Source of the DNA: Cryptomeria japonica
Taxonomy: Eukaryota > Streptophyta > Pinopsida > Cupressales > Cupressaceae
DNA length: 64,000 nucleotides
NCBI RefSeq assembly: GCF_030272615.1
Contig: NC_081410.1
Coordinates: forward strand, 224,677,415 to 224,741,414
Reading direction: 5' to 3'
The position numbers and the translations under genes were made by a program. The notes beneath the pieces were generated by a model, which worked only from the letters and a program-made list of their open reading frames with translations, did not search any database and was not told the DNA's origin. Positions 1 through 10,717 of the stretch are shown here, piece after piece. Every line of letters begins with the position of its first letter. The first letter of the stretch is position 1.

Positions 1-1497
1 AGTTATACCTGCAATGCATTAACACAGAGTGTTGATGCTTTTGTTCCTCATAATAGAGTAGCCTCCACAGTTGAAAGTTCAGAATCTTTGCTGAAAGATT
101 TACAAAAGAAATTGAAAATCACAAACACTGGCATAGATGGCTACAAAATAGAGCCTATACTCTCACTAATGTCTCTTCCTCCACCACCAAGACAGTCGGG
201 AAAACCATCAAAGGTTATGAAGCCACAAATATCAGCTCCAAAAGTCATTTATGATGGTGTCTTTATACAGTCCTCTACTTCTCTTGCAAGCGAAATAGAA
301 GAAGATGATGTTCTCAAATCACTTTTCAAAGAAGACAGTGCAAATGAAGAAATATGACATTGTGAGATTTCTCTGACACAATATGGTCCAGGCTATAAGA
401 TGCTTCAACGCATGGGATATTCAGGTACTGGTCCTTTAGGAAAACGTCAAAAAGGTATTGTTGACCCTATTCAGTTACAAACTAAATCTGCCAATGATAA
501 AGTTGGACTAGAATATGATCCAAGAAAGAAATCAGATCAGAAACACACGTCCCACAATCAACGTAAGTGGAAGAAAAAGGTACTACCTTTAACAACACAA
601 GAAATTAATACTCAAGAAACTTAGGAAGAGTGTGATAATGAACAAAAAGAATTGCCCACCCAGAAAGAGGAAACAGATGGTAATCAAGTTCTAGTTATAT
701 CAGCTATAGTATCACAGGAAGTAGAAGTCCTAGAGGATATGAGAGATGAAGTCTACAGGATTAGAGAATTGTTTGCACCACTAAAAGTTCTAGTCACATA
801 TACTAGCAGACAACAAGTAGATGATTCAAAAACTGATTCAAATGAATATGAATGGGGTCCTGACCATCTCTCAGATACATATACTACAGAAACCCCTAAA
901 GAATCTAGTGATATCACAGATGATGCACAAGAGCTGATACGCCTAAAAATGCAAAAGGAAATGAAAGAAATCAGACTAAAAAGACAAGAAGACTATGAGC
1001 GATAGCTAGAGAAAGAACGAACACAAGCAATTTCTTCACCTACCAATGCTCCTAATGAGATAAGACAAATCAGGTATATAAATACAAAAAAAGAACTAGA
1101 AGCTATAGAAATAGAGCCAGTCATCAGTCCAAAGGAAGCTGAGTGGAAGAGACAACATAGATTAATAGAACCATCAAAGTCATGTCCACAAGTGTGTCAA
1201 ATACAAGCAATCAATGAACCAAATCACAAAGGAACTTGCAGCATCAAAGATGTGGGTGTTGATACTATATGTACTTTTACTAAGCCACTTGAAGATTCGT
1301 CAGCAACTTCATCCTATGACTCTGATGACTCGGACAGGAGCTCTATTTATAACAACAACTATTCAACAACGCATTATGACTACTCTGTCATGAATGATGA
1401 GATATTGTCTATTGTCACATCACGGTACGTAGTCCAATCTGAAGTAGGTGATGACACTAGAAGTAGGTCGGTTGGGTTAGGTCCAATAAATATGTAA
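1..1497 (+). pseudogene. gag-pol linker region of the Tat-like element
   Basis: One reading frame runs from base 1 to 1497, broken by TGA near 355, TAG at about 622 and TAG at about 1003. After 1497 the coding continues in another frame, so there is at least one indel. The frame holds a proline-containing linker (about 170-250), a G-patch (394-525), a Lys/Glu-rich segment (900-1100) and an acidic Ser/Asp stretch near 1310-1350. No D-S/T-G protease triad is recognisable in the visible part; it is either upstream of the window or decayed. Assignment rests on its position directly upstream of RT. Confidence 0.6.
394..525 (+). other. G-patch domain in the retroelement polyprotein
   Basis: The translation contains an aromatic residue, then MLQRMGY, a Gly-rich turn and GKRQKGI, followed by a hydrophobic/charged tail ending GLEY. 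This matches the G-patch pattern of spaced glycines with an aromatic start, normally an RNA-binding or helicase-activating module. In this context it would act on element RNA or polyprotein processing. It lies between the protease region and RT, the place where G-patch segments occur in some plant Tat polyproteins. The match is by eye. Confidence 0.7.
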
Positions 1498-1519
1498 CAT
1501 AAATTTCGATAATCATGTC

Positions 1520-3240
1520 GTGACTCTTCCTGTTCTCGACACACATACGCAAGGTAGTCTTCTGGAACGTGACTGGTTGGTCCAAGGCCATGATGATAGT
1601 ACCACGAACTCCCTTGAGCCTGTTCCAACCTTATCCTTAATACATCCTGAACTGATTGATTGTACTCTTTATAACCAAACCTTGAATGTACCTACTTTTT
1701 CCAATGACTATACGTTAGCCTATTATCTCAATGCAGTTGAATCCATGTACTCTTCCACCAATGAACAAAGTGAAAACATGACAGAAATAGATATCAAGTA
1801 TCTTAGTCGCAAAAATAAGAAAAATAAAAATGAAATATATGATGGCGAAAACCACGTTGTGGTGGTGTTAGACTTTAAAAAAGAGAAAATAAATGACGTA
1901 CCTAAGGGTGAAAACCTCTCTGATGCACCTGAAGGTGAGATACTTGATATACTGCCAAGTCATTTTCAGGAGAGATCTTCCATATTGATTGAACCAACTC
2001 AGCCAATGAACACTAGGAGTCAAGAGACACCACACATCATCCATTTAGCTCAATCACTATCAGCAGAAAAGTTAAAAGATTTCAACAACCTTTTTATAGA
2101 AAAGAAGATCAACTTTGCATGGACATACTCAGATATGCCAGGACTAGATCCTGATCTCATCATGCATCATCTCTCTATTACACCAGGAGTTAAACCAGTC
2201 AAGCAAAAACTCTGTAAGATGCATCCTCATGTGGCACTCCTAGCCAAGGCTGAACTAGAGAAATTGCTAAAAGATGGATTTATCAGAGCTATAGACTACG
2301 CAGAATGGATATCAAACATAGTACCTGTATCAAAGGTAGACAAATCTATTAGGGTTTGCACAGACTTCAGGGATCTCAACAAAGCATGTCTGAAAGACGA
2401 TTTTCCATTGCCCAATATTGACATGATAGTAGCTATGACTGTTGGACATGAGATGTGTTCATTAATGGATGGATTCTCTGGTTACAATCAGATCAAGATA
2501 GCACCTAAAGATCAAGAAAAGACAGCTTTCACGTGTGCATGGGGAACCTTCTGTTGGAATGTTATGCCATTTGGGCTAAATAACGCAGGAGCAACTTAGC
2601 AAAGAGCGGTAACCACTATCTTCTACGATATGATACATAAAAACATGGAAGATTATGTTGATGACACCCTGGTAAAAACCATGAAGAGAACTACGCATAT
2701 TCAAGAACTACGCCTCATACTAGATAGAATGGAAAGATTCAAGCTCCGGTTAAATCCTAAAAAGTGCGCATTTGGGGTCACGTCAGGAAAATTGCTTGGT
2801 TACATAATTTCAAAAAAAGGAATTGAGGTTGACCCTAAAAAGGTCCAAGCTATAATGGAAATGCCTCCACCCAAGAATATCAGTCAAATGAGAAGTTTGC
2901 AGGGTCATCTTCAGTCAATAAGGTGTTTTATATCTTAGCTAACAGACAAATCTCAACCCTTCATGAAGGTATTAAGGAAAGGAATTCAATACAACTGGAA
3001 TAAAGATTGTGAACAACATTTACAACAAATCAAAGAATATCTTTCTAATCCACCCATATTAATGCCACTGATTCAAGGTAAGCCACTAATCCCGTACATA
3101 TCAGCTATAGATACTTCACTGGAGGCACTTCTGGCACAACAAGATGACAAAAAAAAAATAACGAGCTATCTATTACATCAGCAGAACATTGGTGTCATAT
3201 GAAATTAACTACACTATAATAGAGAAAGCATGCTTCGCAT
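1520..3240 (+). pseudogene. Reverse transcriptase and first RNase H of the Tat-like element
   Basis: Frame 2 from 1520 encodes a Ty3/gypsy RT. Landmarks are DFRDLNKACLKDDFPLPNID (about 2360-2420), the MDGFSGYNQI motif (about 2465), MPFGL (about 2565) and a YVDD catalytic box (about 2655). The VTSGKLLGYIISKKGIEVDP thumb-side segment follows at about 2775-2835. A TAG at about 2597 stands where ATFQRA is expected, and another TAG follows near 2936. A connection/RNase H-like segment follows at about 3060-3200, where the Asp-containing first strand is only weakly kept. RT would copy element RNA in cytoplasmic particles; this copy is inactive. Confidence 0.8.
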
Positions 3241-3249
3241 TGGTCTTTG

Positions 3250-3930
3250 CATCATAAAAATTAAGGCACTATATGTTAGCACACTCCATTAAGCTGGTTA
3301 CCAAGATTGATCTGCTCAAATATCTTCTCAGTAAAGTAATGCTTACAGGGAGATTGGCCAAATGGGTCATGGATCTTATAGAATTTGATATTGAATATGT
3401 GGAACATAAAGCCATCAAAGGACAGGTTATTTCAAACCAACTTACTGAGACTCCACTTGAAGAGAGTCAACCTTTGCATATAGAATTCCTAGATGAGTCA
3501 ATCATGCACCTTACTGAACAATCATGGAAGACGTTCTTTGATGGGTCTTTCACTCAACATGGTTCTAGTGCTGGAATACTTTTTATTACTCCTCAAAAAT
3601 ACTCATTCCCAAAATCTTACAAAATTCTCTTCCCTTGCACAAACAACATTGCAGAATATGAAGCTTTGGTAAATGGGATCAAGCTAGCCATCGAGTGGAA
3701 GATTGTTGAATTACACATCTATGGAGATTCTTAACTCATTATCAACCAAATCAATGATCTATGTGAGACAAGAGACGAGAAACTGATTCCTTATAAGAGA
3801 ATGGTGGATGATCTCAAGAAATAATTTGCCTTCATATCATTTCAGTAGATCCCCGAAATAGCAAATAGAGCAATGGATGCAATGGCCACTTTGGCATCTA
3901 TACCACAGCTATAGGAGTCTAATTTTTGCT
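3250..3930 (+). pseudogene. Second, archaeal-type RNase H (aRH) of the Tat-like element
   Basis: After an RNase H/connection tail (about 3273-3450) the frame enters a second RNase H domain. Its landmarks are FFDGSFTQHGSSAG (first catalytic Asp), NIAEYEALVNGIKLA (Glu) and HIYGDS (third Asp, about 3718-3732). Those D-E-D positions are intact. A TAA directly after HIYGDS replaces the usual Gln codon, and more stops follow to about 3915. A duplicated RNase H of archaeal type is the defining pol feature of Tat-lineage gypsy elements. Confidence 0.75.
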
Positions 3931-4069
3931 TTGAATTCCTAGTGGAAGAGTTACATTACTCTGCCTATGATTCCCTCGAATCACAGATGGTCTGTTCTAT
4001 TATTGGACATGACTCATCTCATTATAGCCAAATTTACTCTTACTTGTGAGACCAAGTTGTCCCTGCTAA

Positions 4070-5275
4070 TCTTTCTTGAAATGAAAAAAGGAACCTAATC
4101 TGAAACACATCATGGTACGTCATCATTGCTAACGACCTATTCAAGCGAGGTTTAGATAATACTTTGCTTAGATGTCTAGAAACTGAAGACTCCCAATGTG
4201 CATTATCTGAGGTTCATGAAGGTGTTTGTGGATCCCATTCGAATGGTCTAACTTTAGCACGAAAACTACTAAGGGTTGGCTACTACTAGCCAGACATGGA
4301 GAAAGAAGCTATAAGATTTACTAAAACCTATGAAAAGTGTCAACTGCATGGGCGCCTTATCCATGCTCCAGCAAGGGATCTCATACCCTTTGTGACACAC
4401 TGGCCCTTCCAAAGTGGGCATTTGATCTGATTGGCCAAATATATCTTGCATCATCTAATGGACACAAATTTATTATCACTGCCATTGAGTACTTCACTAA
4501 GTGGGTAGAAGCGGTTACGCTCATCAAGGCAACCGACAAATAAGTAGCTCTCTTTATTCTTAATTATATCATCTGCACGTATGGTATACCTTCATCAATT
4601 ATAATAGACAATGGAGGACAGCTTAAGAACAAAGATCTAGATGAACTCTGTGAGAAATTCAAAATAAAACAACACTGGTCATCAATATATTACCCTCAAG
4701 GTAATGGACAAGCAAAGACATCTAACAAAAACTTACTGACTATCTTGCATAGAACAGTGAACAAATCCGGGAAGGATTGGCATCTACAGCTCAATCCTGC
4801 ATTATGGGCTTATAGAACAAGTATCATAACACCTACTGGGGCTACACCTTTCTCTTTGGTGTATGGGTCCGAAGCAGTATTACCTATTGAAGTAGAAATA
4901 TCATCTCGAAGAGTTTCCTTGCAAGGTCTTGTTACTGATGAAGACTATAGAATATCTAGATTGCAAGAGCTCGAATTGCTAGATGAGCATCGACAAGTGG
5001 TGTTTGATCACCTTAGACTGTACTAAAAGAGAATGTCCAGAGGATATAACAAAAAGGTTCGACACCGAGAATTTCAGGTTGGTGACCTAGTTCTAAGAGA
5101 AAATCCTAAAAATCAACAGTTTCAAGACAGCAAAGGGAAGTTCGAACCCAACTGGCTGGGTCCCTATATCATTACTGCGACTTTTGGCTCTAGTGCCTAT
5201 CAACTCTCAACATCAGAAGGAGAACAGCTCTGCGAATTGATCAACACCATCCATCTGAACAAATTATTCACCTAA
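4070..5275 (+). pseudogene. Integrase of the Tat-like element
   Basis: A degraded H-H-C-C-like zinc segment lies at about 4190-4350. The core has the first Asp in WAFDLIG (about 4418) and the second in IIDNGGQL (about 4603). The third catalytic residue, normally Glu in GQAE, is Lys at 4715-4717, so this integrase cannot be active. The TPTGATPFSLVYGSEAVLPI block (about 4835-4890) and a C-terminal WLGPYIIT segment (about 5155) follow. The frame ends at the TAA at 5273-5275. In-frame TAG in GYY-stop-PDME (about 4288) stands where Trp is typical, in a C-TGG context. Confidence 0.8.
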
Positions 5276-5299
5276 ATATTCTCTTCTCTAGTAACCTAT

Positions 5300-5465
5300 A
5301 CGGCTAAAAAAGTCCTGAAAAAAAAATCATAAAAGTCAGAAAAAGTCTTGAAAAAATCCTAAAAATTAGAAAAAGTCCTAAAAAAATCATAAAAATCATA
5401 AAATGTCCTGAAGAAATCCTAAAAAATCAGAAAAAGTCCTGAAGAAAAGAAAAAAAAAAAGAAAA
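5300..5465 (+). repeat. AT-rich degenerate tandem repeat downstream of pol
   Basis: Several diverged units of about 30-45 bp, of the form tcctaaaaa-tcagaaaaagtcctgaa, follow each other and end in an A/G-only tract at about 5443-5487. Repeats between pol and the 3' LTR are common in Tat elements. The A-rich composition makes spurious ORFs on the opposite strand, which I do not regard as genes. Confidence 0.7.
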
Positions 5466-7015
5466 AAAAAAAGTGAAAAAGAGAGAAAATGCCTTGGTGA
5501 AAACCTGGTAAACAGGCACCTTGGTAAAAAAATATATGAATCTCTGCCAAGCAGGTGAAAACCTAGTAAACTTGTACTCAAGCGCTCCATCTATCAATTC
5601 AACGTTGGCATTTTCTGCTTTCATGCATCTTTTGCTTTCGCTTGTACATATTTTAGTCACTCTTGTGGCATCCTAGTTCGTTGGAACCTTCATGGCTTGA
5701 AACCGATCAATGTCCTAGTCTTAGGTTAATCGCCAGAGCACATTACATGTCCTAAGAAATATCAACCAAGTCAACTTTACGTCAGTGAAACCTGGTCATT
5801 CACTCCGAGTCAATTACTTGTCTCCTAACTACTGCAGAGTTTTATCACTGAGCTAACAAGGAAAACAACATACCGGAAAACAATCACTAAACAGTTTGAG
5901 CTATGAATGAAAATTTTCTTTTTGTGTTGTCTTTTATATTGGTTTTTGATTATTATCCCTCTGAGTAACTCGAGGAAGTCTATCTTGACTAAGGGGAGCA
6001 AGGATTGGGGGCATAATATCTTCTTTGTTTTCTGCTTGAAGGAATGATCCTAATGATCTGGAAACATCTAAATTAGTTGGGTGTCTATGATAAGAGCCTT
6101 CACATCAAGGTGAAATCACCTCACATACCTCGACTCTGCTTATTTGAATGCTACAGGGAGGCTCCCATCATTTCTTTGTCTGTTTTGAAGGAATTTCTTT
6201 CTTGTGCAATCCAAATCCCTGCGAAATCTGTCTAAGGATATGAATGAAAAAAGGATCATTGCGAACAAGATAATTAATATTGCACATGCAAAGAAAGGAA
6301 CTCTCCTCTGCCTGCTATAATTATACAATGCTCAATGATGAAAATTAAGCTGTTCAAATCCAGTGACTAGGTTTAGGTTGCATTTTGCATCTCATCTTGC
6401 ATTTCATTCTGCATTTTGTGAATTTAGAGTGATTTGGGCATAATAACAATGATCTCTTGATTTTCTGAATGAGAGTTGGAAGCTTCATCATTTCTTAGCT
6501 AAGTGGTCTCTTTTCATCATTTCTCCGATCGAGTACTTGTGTTTTGAGATGTCTAGCTGCATCCATGAGCATCTAATGTATATCCATACATTTCATTTTA
6601 TACTCATTTACATTCATCTTATTGCATAGAAAAATGACAGATTTTGCATTACTCATTTGCATTCATCTTATTGCATAGAAAAATGAAAAAAAAAATGCAT
6701 TACTCATTTACATTCATCTATTTGCATATGAAAAGAAAGAAAAATAGACATCAATGATCATTTGCATTACATACATCCATGCCAGAAAGAAATGCATACA
6801 TGTAGAATAAAGCATATAGAAAACATCTCAAAAATTGAATCAACACAAGTACAATGAAGTCAAATCGGATCTCGTATGTATATCATATCAAGTCTAAGAG
6901 TACAAAATGATGTCCAATGACATGTACAAACTCCCATCAGAGCAAGAATCATATCGGCTACAAAAAAATGGGTGTGTCTACAAAAAAAAATATATCCCAG
7001 CTACAAAAGAAATAT
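5466..7015. other. Non-coding spacer of the Tat-like element, with short repeats
   Basis: No protein family is recognisable. Two copies of a ggtgaaaacct(g/a)gtaaac box (about 5497 and 5549) flank a short segment. A purine-rich tract at about 5990-6015 (ggattgggggcataat) resembles a polypurine tract. At about 6598-6730 a unit of roughly 50-60 bp (cattactcatttacattcat followed by cttattgcatagaaaaatga) is repeated about three times. From about 6900 the sequence leads into the 3' end of the antisense PMD gene. Confidence 0.5.
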
Positions 7016-8239
7016 CTAGCTAGTACCCTCTCCCTCATCGCTAGGTGGAGGAGGAGGAGCCTAATGCCCGGGATCCTGACGAGGTGCCTGAGCTCCCTCT
7101 GACCATGCCATATACTACGAGTAGAGTATCACCTGCTGTGCAACAGGAACTCCAACACTATATGCTGCAACATAATAGGTTGCCCTACTAGTCTGGTGAA
7201 GGACCTCTTGTCGCAAGGGCTATATCTCTACTCTCATCTCTGCTCTCAGTGCTATGATCTAGAGATCACACGCGACCCTTACCTCGGCAAGGTGTCGATC
7301 TCACTCTGCCAACTAAGTCTAAGCCACTATCAACTGTGACTGCAGCTCGGCAAGATGTGCCCTCATTGACCGCCCTGCATCCATCCCCTGCTCTCTTGCA
7401 GGCTCCTCTCCTCTACCTCTAGCTCCACCCTGCTCCTCTCTCTATTGTCGCACCTGTCTTAGTACTACTCACTCCTCCTCAATCCAGCCCAATCTCACAC
7501 CCACATGCCCTAGGGATCCGCCCTCACCCCTTTGTTGTCCAACCCCAACTGGAACCCTGCTGCTGCTAGCACCAGGATCACCATCTGCCTGCCTCGAAGC
7601 CTCAACTCTCTGTCCCTATCCCTGCCTCTAGCCCTGCCTTTGGCCCTGTCCCTATCTCTGTGTTAGTGCAGGGGCATCATCCTCAATATGAAGAGCCTAC
7701 TCTACTGGATCTATGAATCGAGGGAATGGATGTTGTTGAAACCAATCCCTGAACTGGGGCGATACCCCTGCATCCACCACATCATCCATATAGTCCCATC
7801 TAAGTCATTGGAGACCTGTCAACTCCTGCATAGCTAAGGCATAGGATAACCATGGTGACCATCCCTATCTCTCCTCATCTGCATAACGCGCATAAGTTGT
7901 ATACTCCTAGGATATCCCCTACAGATGGCCATACTGCCTCATCACTCGTGAAATGACAAATCGCTCAACAATAGTTTGTGACCTCCCGATGAGAGGGTGT
8001 GTAACAAAAAGGTCCATGTGCACCAACTACTAGTTGTCCCACGACTCTAAGCCCCTATATGGTCTCCATACTATGGCTATCAGGTCAACAAACTACCATC
8101 TCCAAGAATCTGTCTGGCCCAGATGGGGCTGAGTGATATAACTAGCATACCTGTATATGATTGGCTGCCCAAGCTCTCTACTATCATCTACCACCGGCCG
8201 ACAAATGAGAAGGTTCTCCCAAGCCCAAACCTGTAGGAT
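7016..8239 (-). pseudogene. Plant mobile domain (PMD) gene, 3' part, antisense in the Tat-like element
   Basis: Read on the minus strand from 8239, the frame shows YILQVWAWE, CRPVVDD, a W-containing WRPYRGLESW block and a Gln/Gly/Arg-rich tail, ending at TAG (7016-7018) after a Pro-rich DEGEGTS terminus. The LQ-WAWE...RP motif is typical of the PMD (MAIN/MAIL1-like, transposon-associated) family, whose members act in silencing or are carried by mobile elements. About ten in-frame stops, all TAG where I translated it, interrupt it, several inside Gln-rich runs. The frame joins directly to 14522-15128 once the 8245-14516 insert and one ATATA are removed. Confidence 0.7.
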
Positions 8240-8244
8240 ATATA
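8240..8244. repeat. Target-site duplication ATATA, left copy
   Basis: The five bases ATATA directly precede the TGTTAC LTR start at 8245. An identical copy follows the second LTR at 14517-14521. This fixes both ends of the inserted element. Confidence 0.9.
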
Positions 8245-9383
8245 TGTTACTACTTATCAAGTTGCCATTATTTTTTATATCCAAAGTCATACTATATACT
8301 CTAGTCGGCTAACACTACCGAATCATGCAGTCAATATACACAGAGAAGTCGATATGCACAATCTAGTCGGTTATAGAAGAAAGCAGTCATAGAATGCAGT
8401 ATACACCGAGTTGTCTACCGAGTATCTTTTCATGTCTACTGAGCAGCAAATATGACACACCGAGTTGATATACACCGAGTGAAACATGTTACTAGATTCA
8501 TTGAACCTAGACGTGCATATGAAAACGTATTACAAGATTGAGGCACATCTAACCGTTATCACATTGGAAATTGCACTAGAAGATTGTGTATGATTTCGAG
8601 GTCATCTAACCAATGAAATATTTTACATGGTTACAAATCGTGTTTGTAAGATCGAAGAAATGAATTGGATCACTGTCTTAGGAGATCTATTTATACAGCA
8701 TGAGTTAAGGGTGTATGTATGAGAAAAAGAAGACTATTACAGAGACACAGAGGTCACCAAGAAGGTTTTCAGAGAACAGTCGAAGAACAGAGTAAATAGA
8801 AGGGTTTACCAAGTTACTGTATGGGTTACCGAGGTATGCTAGAAGCAAGGTAATCTATTCAGAGCATATAGAATCTGCTATAACATTTCAGATGTAAACT
8901 TGCAAATATTTGTAATGATTTTACTCTAATATTGTGAAGTTGAAAGAGAAACCTTCAACAGGGTAAAAGACTCTAATCAAGTCTATAAATTGTAAAGCCT
9001 CTAACCAGGTGCAGCATTTAGATTAAGTGTTGTAAAATCCTTTAGCAATGTAGATCTAATAGATCTTGTTACTCCTAATAGGGTAAGCTATAAGAAATAG
9101 CTAATATGTAGCTCTAACCGAGCACTCTTTATTATTGCAGTAGTGAAGTTGTGGGTGCCATCTCCACTACAGTTTTTCTCTCTAACCAAGAGTTTCTGCG
9201 TAACCAAAATATGTGTTATGGAGTGAATCATGTATGATTTTTATCTATTTGTTTTAGCTTTATTTTATGTTACTGCACTATTTAGTTTATGCATAACTGT
9301 AAAGTTATTATTCAAGAAATTTTTTGGAGTACTGATTCACCCCTCCTCTCTCAGTACATTAGCTTTCCATATTGGGCCTAACA
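8245..9383 (+). repeat. 5' LTR of element 1
   Basis: 1139 bp, starting TGTTACTACT and ending GGGCCTAACA, directly followed by the primer binding site. Near the 3' end is a GATTCACCCCTCCTCTCAG box shared in form with many other LTRs in the window. An ORF opening at 9230 within the LTR reads through the LTR end and the primer site into ORF1. Confidence 0.92.
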
Positions 9384-9385
9384 AT

Positions 9386-9397
9386 TGGTATCAGAGC
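9386..9397 (+). other. Primer binding site (initiator tRNA-Met type)
   Basis: TGGTATCAGAGC starts two bases after the LTR end. It is the standard plant LTR-element site complementary to the 3' end of initiator methionine tRNA. Confidence 0.85.
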
Positions 9398-9445
9398 TTC
9401 AATCTTGAAAAAGAGTTTAACTGCCTAAAGAGAAAGATCTTATCA

Positions 9446-10717
9446 ATGGAAGGCTATAAACAATCTCGGAGGATTGTGTATCTGCAAGCAGAGCTGGATC
9501 ATGCTAATCAAGTGATTGCAGACATGCAAAAACAGATGCAAAAATCTCTGAAAGTAAGAAGAAGATTATCTGATGATTTGCAGGATTCTCAAGAGTTAGT
9601 GGAACTAATTGAGACATCATCTGAGAATAGTATATCTGAAGAGACTAAAGAAATGATTGGAGTATTGAAAGAAAAGAACAAAGCATTGGCTGATCAACTA
9701 AAAGAAATGAAAAGAGAACATGAATATTTCAGCACACAAATGACTGAAAATCTTGATGCATTGAGAACAGCTGAGGATAAAGAAAGAGATCTAGAAAGAG
9801 AGAAACAACAACTTGAAGCCTTAGTATCTGATAAAAATGATGAAATCACAAGGATTACTAGGATTCAACAAAATATGACAGATCAACTAGGTTATGCACA
9901 TCATGAAGCAATTCTGAAGAATGATGAAAATCAAGCATTGAAATTTGAAGTATCAAGGTTGACTGATGAACTTGAAACAGAGAAGAAATCCAAAGAAACA
10001 ATGAAGAAGAGTTATGAAGCATCAAAGATGTTGGATGAGCAACTGAATACAAGAAGACCCAACAAAGATGCAGGACTCGGTTACAAAGGAAAAGACTCTA
10101 CCGAGAAAGGAATTCATACTACCGAGAGAGGAGAATCATCAAAGCAAGCTAGAAACAGGAATAACATCAAAAGAAAGAAGCCTATTTGCTACTACTGTGG
10201 AAATCAATGTCATACTGCCAACATGTGCCAAATCAGAAAAGGTAAGCAACCGAATGTCACTAAGTCCAATGGTTATTGTTACAATTGCAATAAATATGGT
10301 CACACGTCTAATCAATGTAGGACAAATTCTATTAACAATTATCATAAGGCAAAATTCAAAGGGTTTTGTAGAAACTACAATAGATATGGACATAATACCG
10401 AGAAGTGTTGGTTTAAGCAAAAGAACTACATGTGGTCTGAACACCGAGAAAACACTAGAGGTTACCGAACTTACACAGATCCTAACCGACAATATGCAGC
10501 AGTACCATGGGATTACAATACAAGGATATGGTGTGAATGTTGTGGAAGATATGGACATATTAGTGCCAACTGTTTTATAAGGTTTGGAATGAACAACCAA
10601 AGATCATGGAGAAATCCTGGTATGGCATGTTTTCATTGTCACAAAGTTGGACACTTAGCTGGAGATTGCAGAGATCAACCTAGAGGAGACACTAAAGAAA
10701 TAAAAGGCAAATTATAG
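9446..10717 (+). CDS. ORF1: coiled-coil plus zinc-knuckle gag-like protein
   Basis: An uninterrupted frame of 423 codons plus stop from the first ATG after the primer site. The N-terminal half (about residues 10-200) is a Glu/Lys/Gln-rich coiled coil. It is followed by a DAGLGYKGKDS segment that resembles the GLGF/Y motif in C-terminal parts of plant copia gag proteins. The C-terminal half has five zinc-knuckle modules: C-YY-C, C-YN-C, C-RN-Y (second Cys lost), C-EC-C and C-FH-C, each with the H and final C at the usual spacing. It probably binds RNA and packages it. The usual N-terminal gag domain of copia elements is missing. It is the only long intact retroelement frame in the window. The frame is also open upstream to an ATG at 9230 in the LTR. 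Confidence 0.85.
   Translation: MEGYKQSRRIVYLQAELDHANQVIADMQKQMQKSLKVRRRLSDDLQDSQELVELIETSSENSISEETKEMIGVLKEKNKALADQLKEMKREHEYFSTQMTENLDALRTAEDKERDLEREKQQLEALVSDKNDEITRITRIQQNMTDQLGYAHHEAILKNDENQALKFEVSRLTDELETEKKSKETMKKSYEASKMLDEQLNTRRPNKDAGLGYKGKDSTEKGIHTTERGESSKQARNRNNIKRKKPICYYCGNQCHTANMCQIRKGKQPNVTKSNGYCYNCNKYGHTSNQCRTNSINNYHKAKFKGFCRNYNRYGHNTEKCWFKQKNYMWSEHRENTRGYRTYTDPNRQYAAVPWDYNTRIWCECCGRYGHISANCFIRFGMNNQRSWRNPGMACFHCHKVGHLAGDCRDQPRGDTKEIKGKL

Noticed and set aside
5396-5660. Two minus-strand ORFs rich in Phe, Leu and Ser
   Set aside because: They are the reverse of A/G-rich repeats downstream of integrase; low complexity, no family.
5990-6020. Polypurine-like ggattgggggcataat as a possible LTR start right after integrase
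   Set aside because: The PMD gene, tandem repeats and a better tract plus TGTAATACCC start at 16770-16783 place the LTR further on. I keep it only as an alternative.
10068-10600. ORFs of 170 residues (plus) and 153 residues (minus) overlapping ORF1
   Set aside because: They lie across the zinc-knuckle region of ORF1, which has clear CCHC spacing; they are frame shadows.
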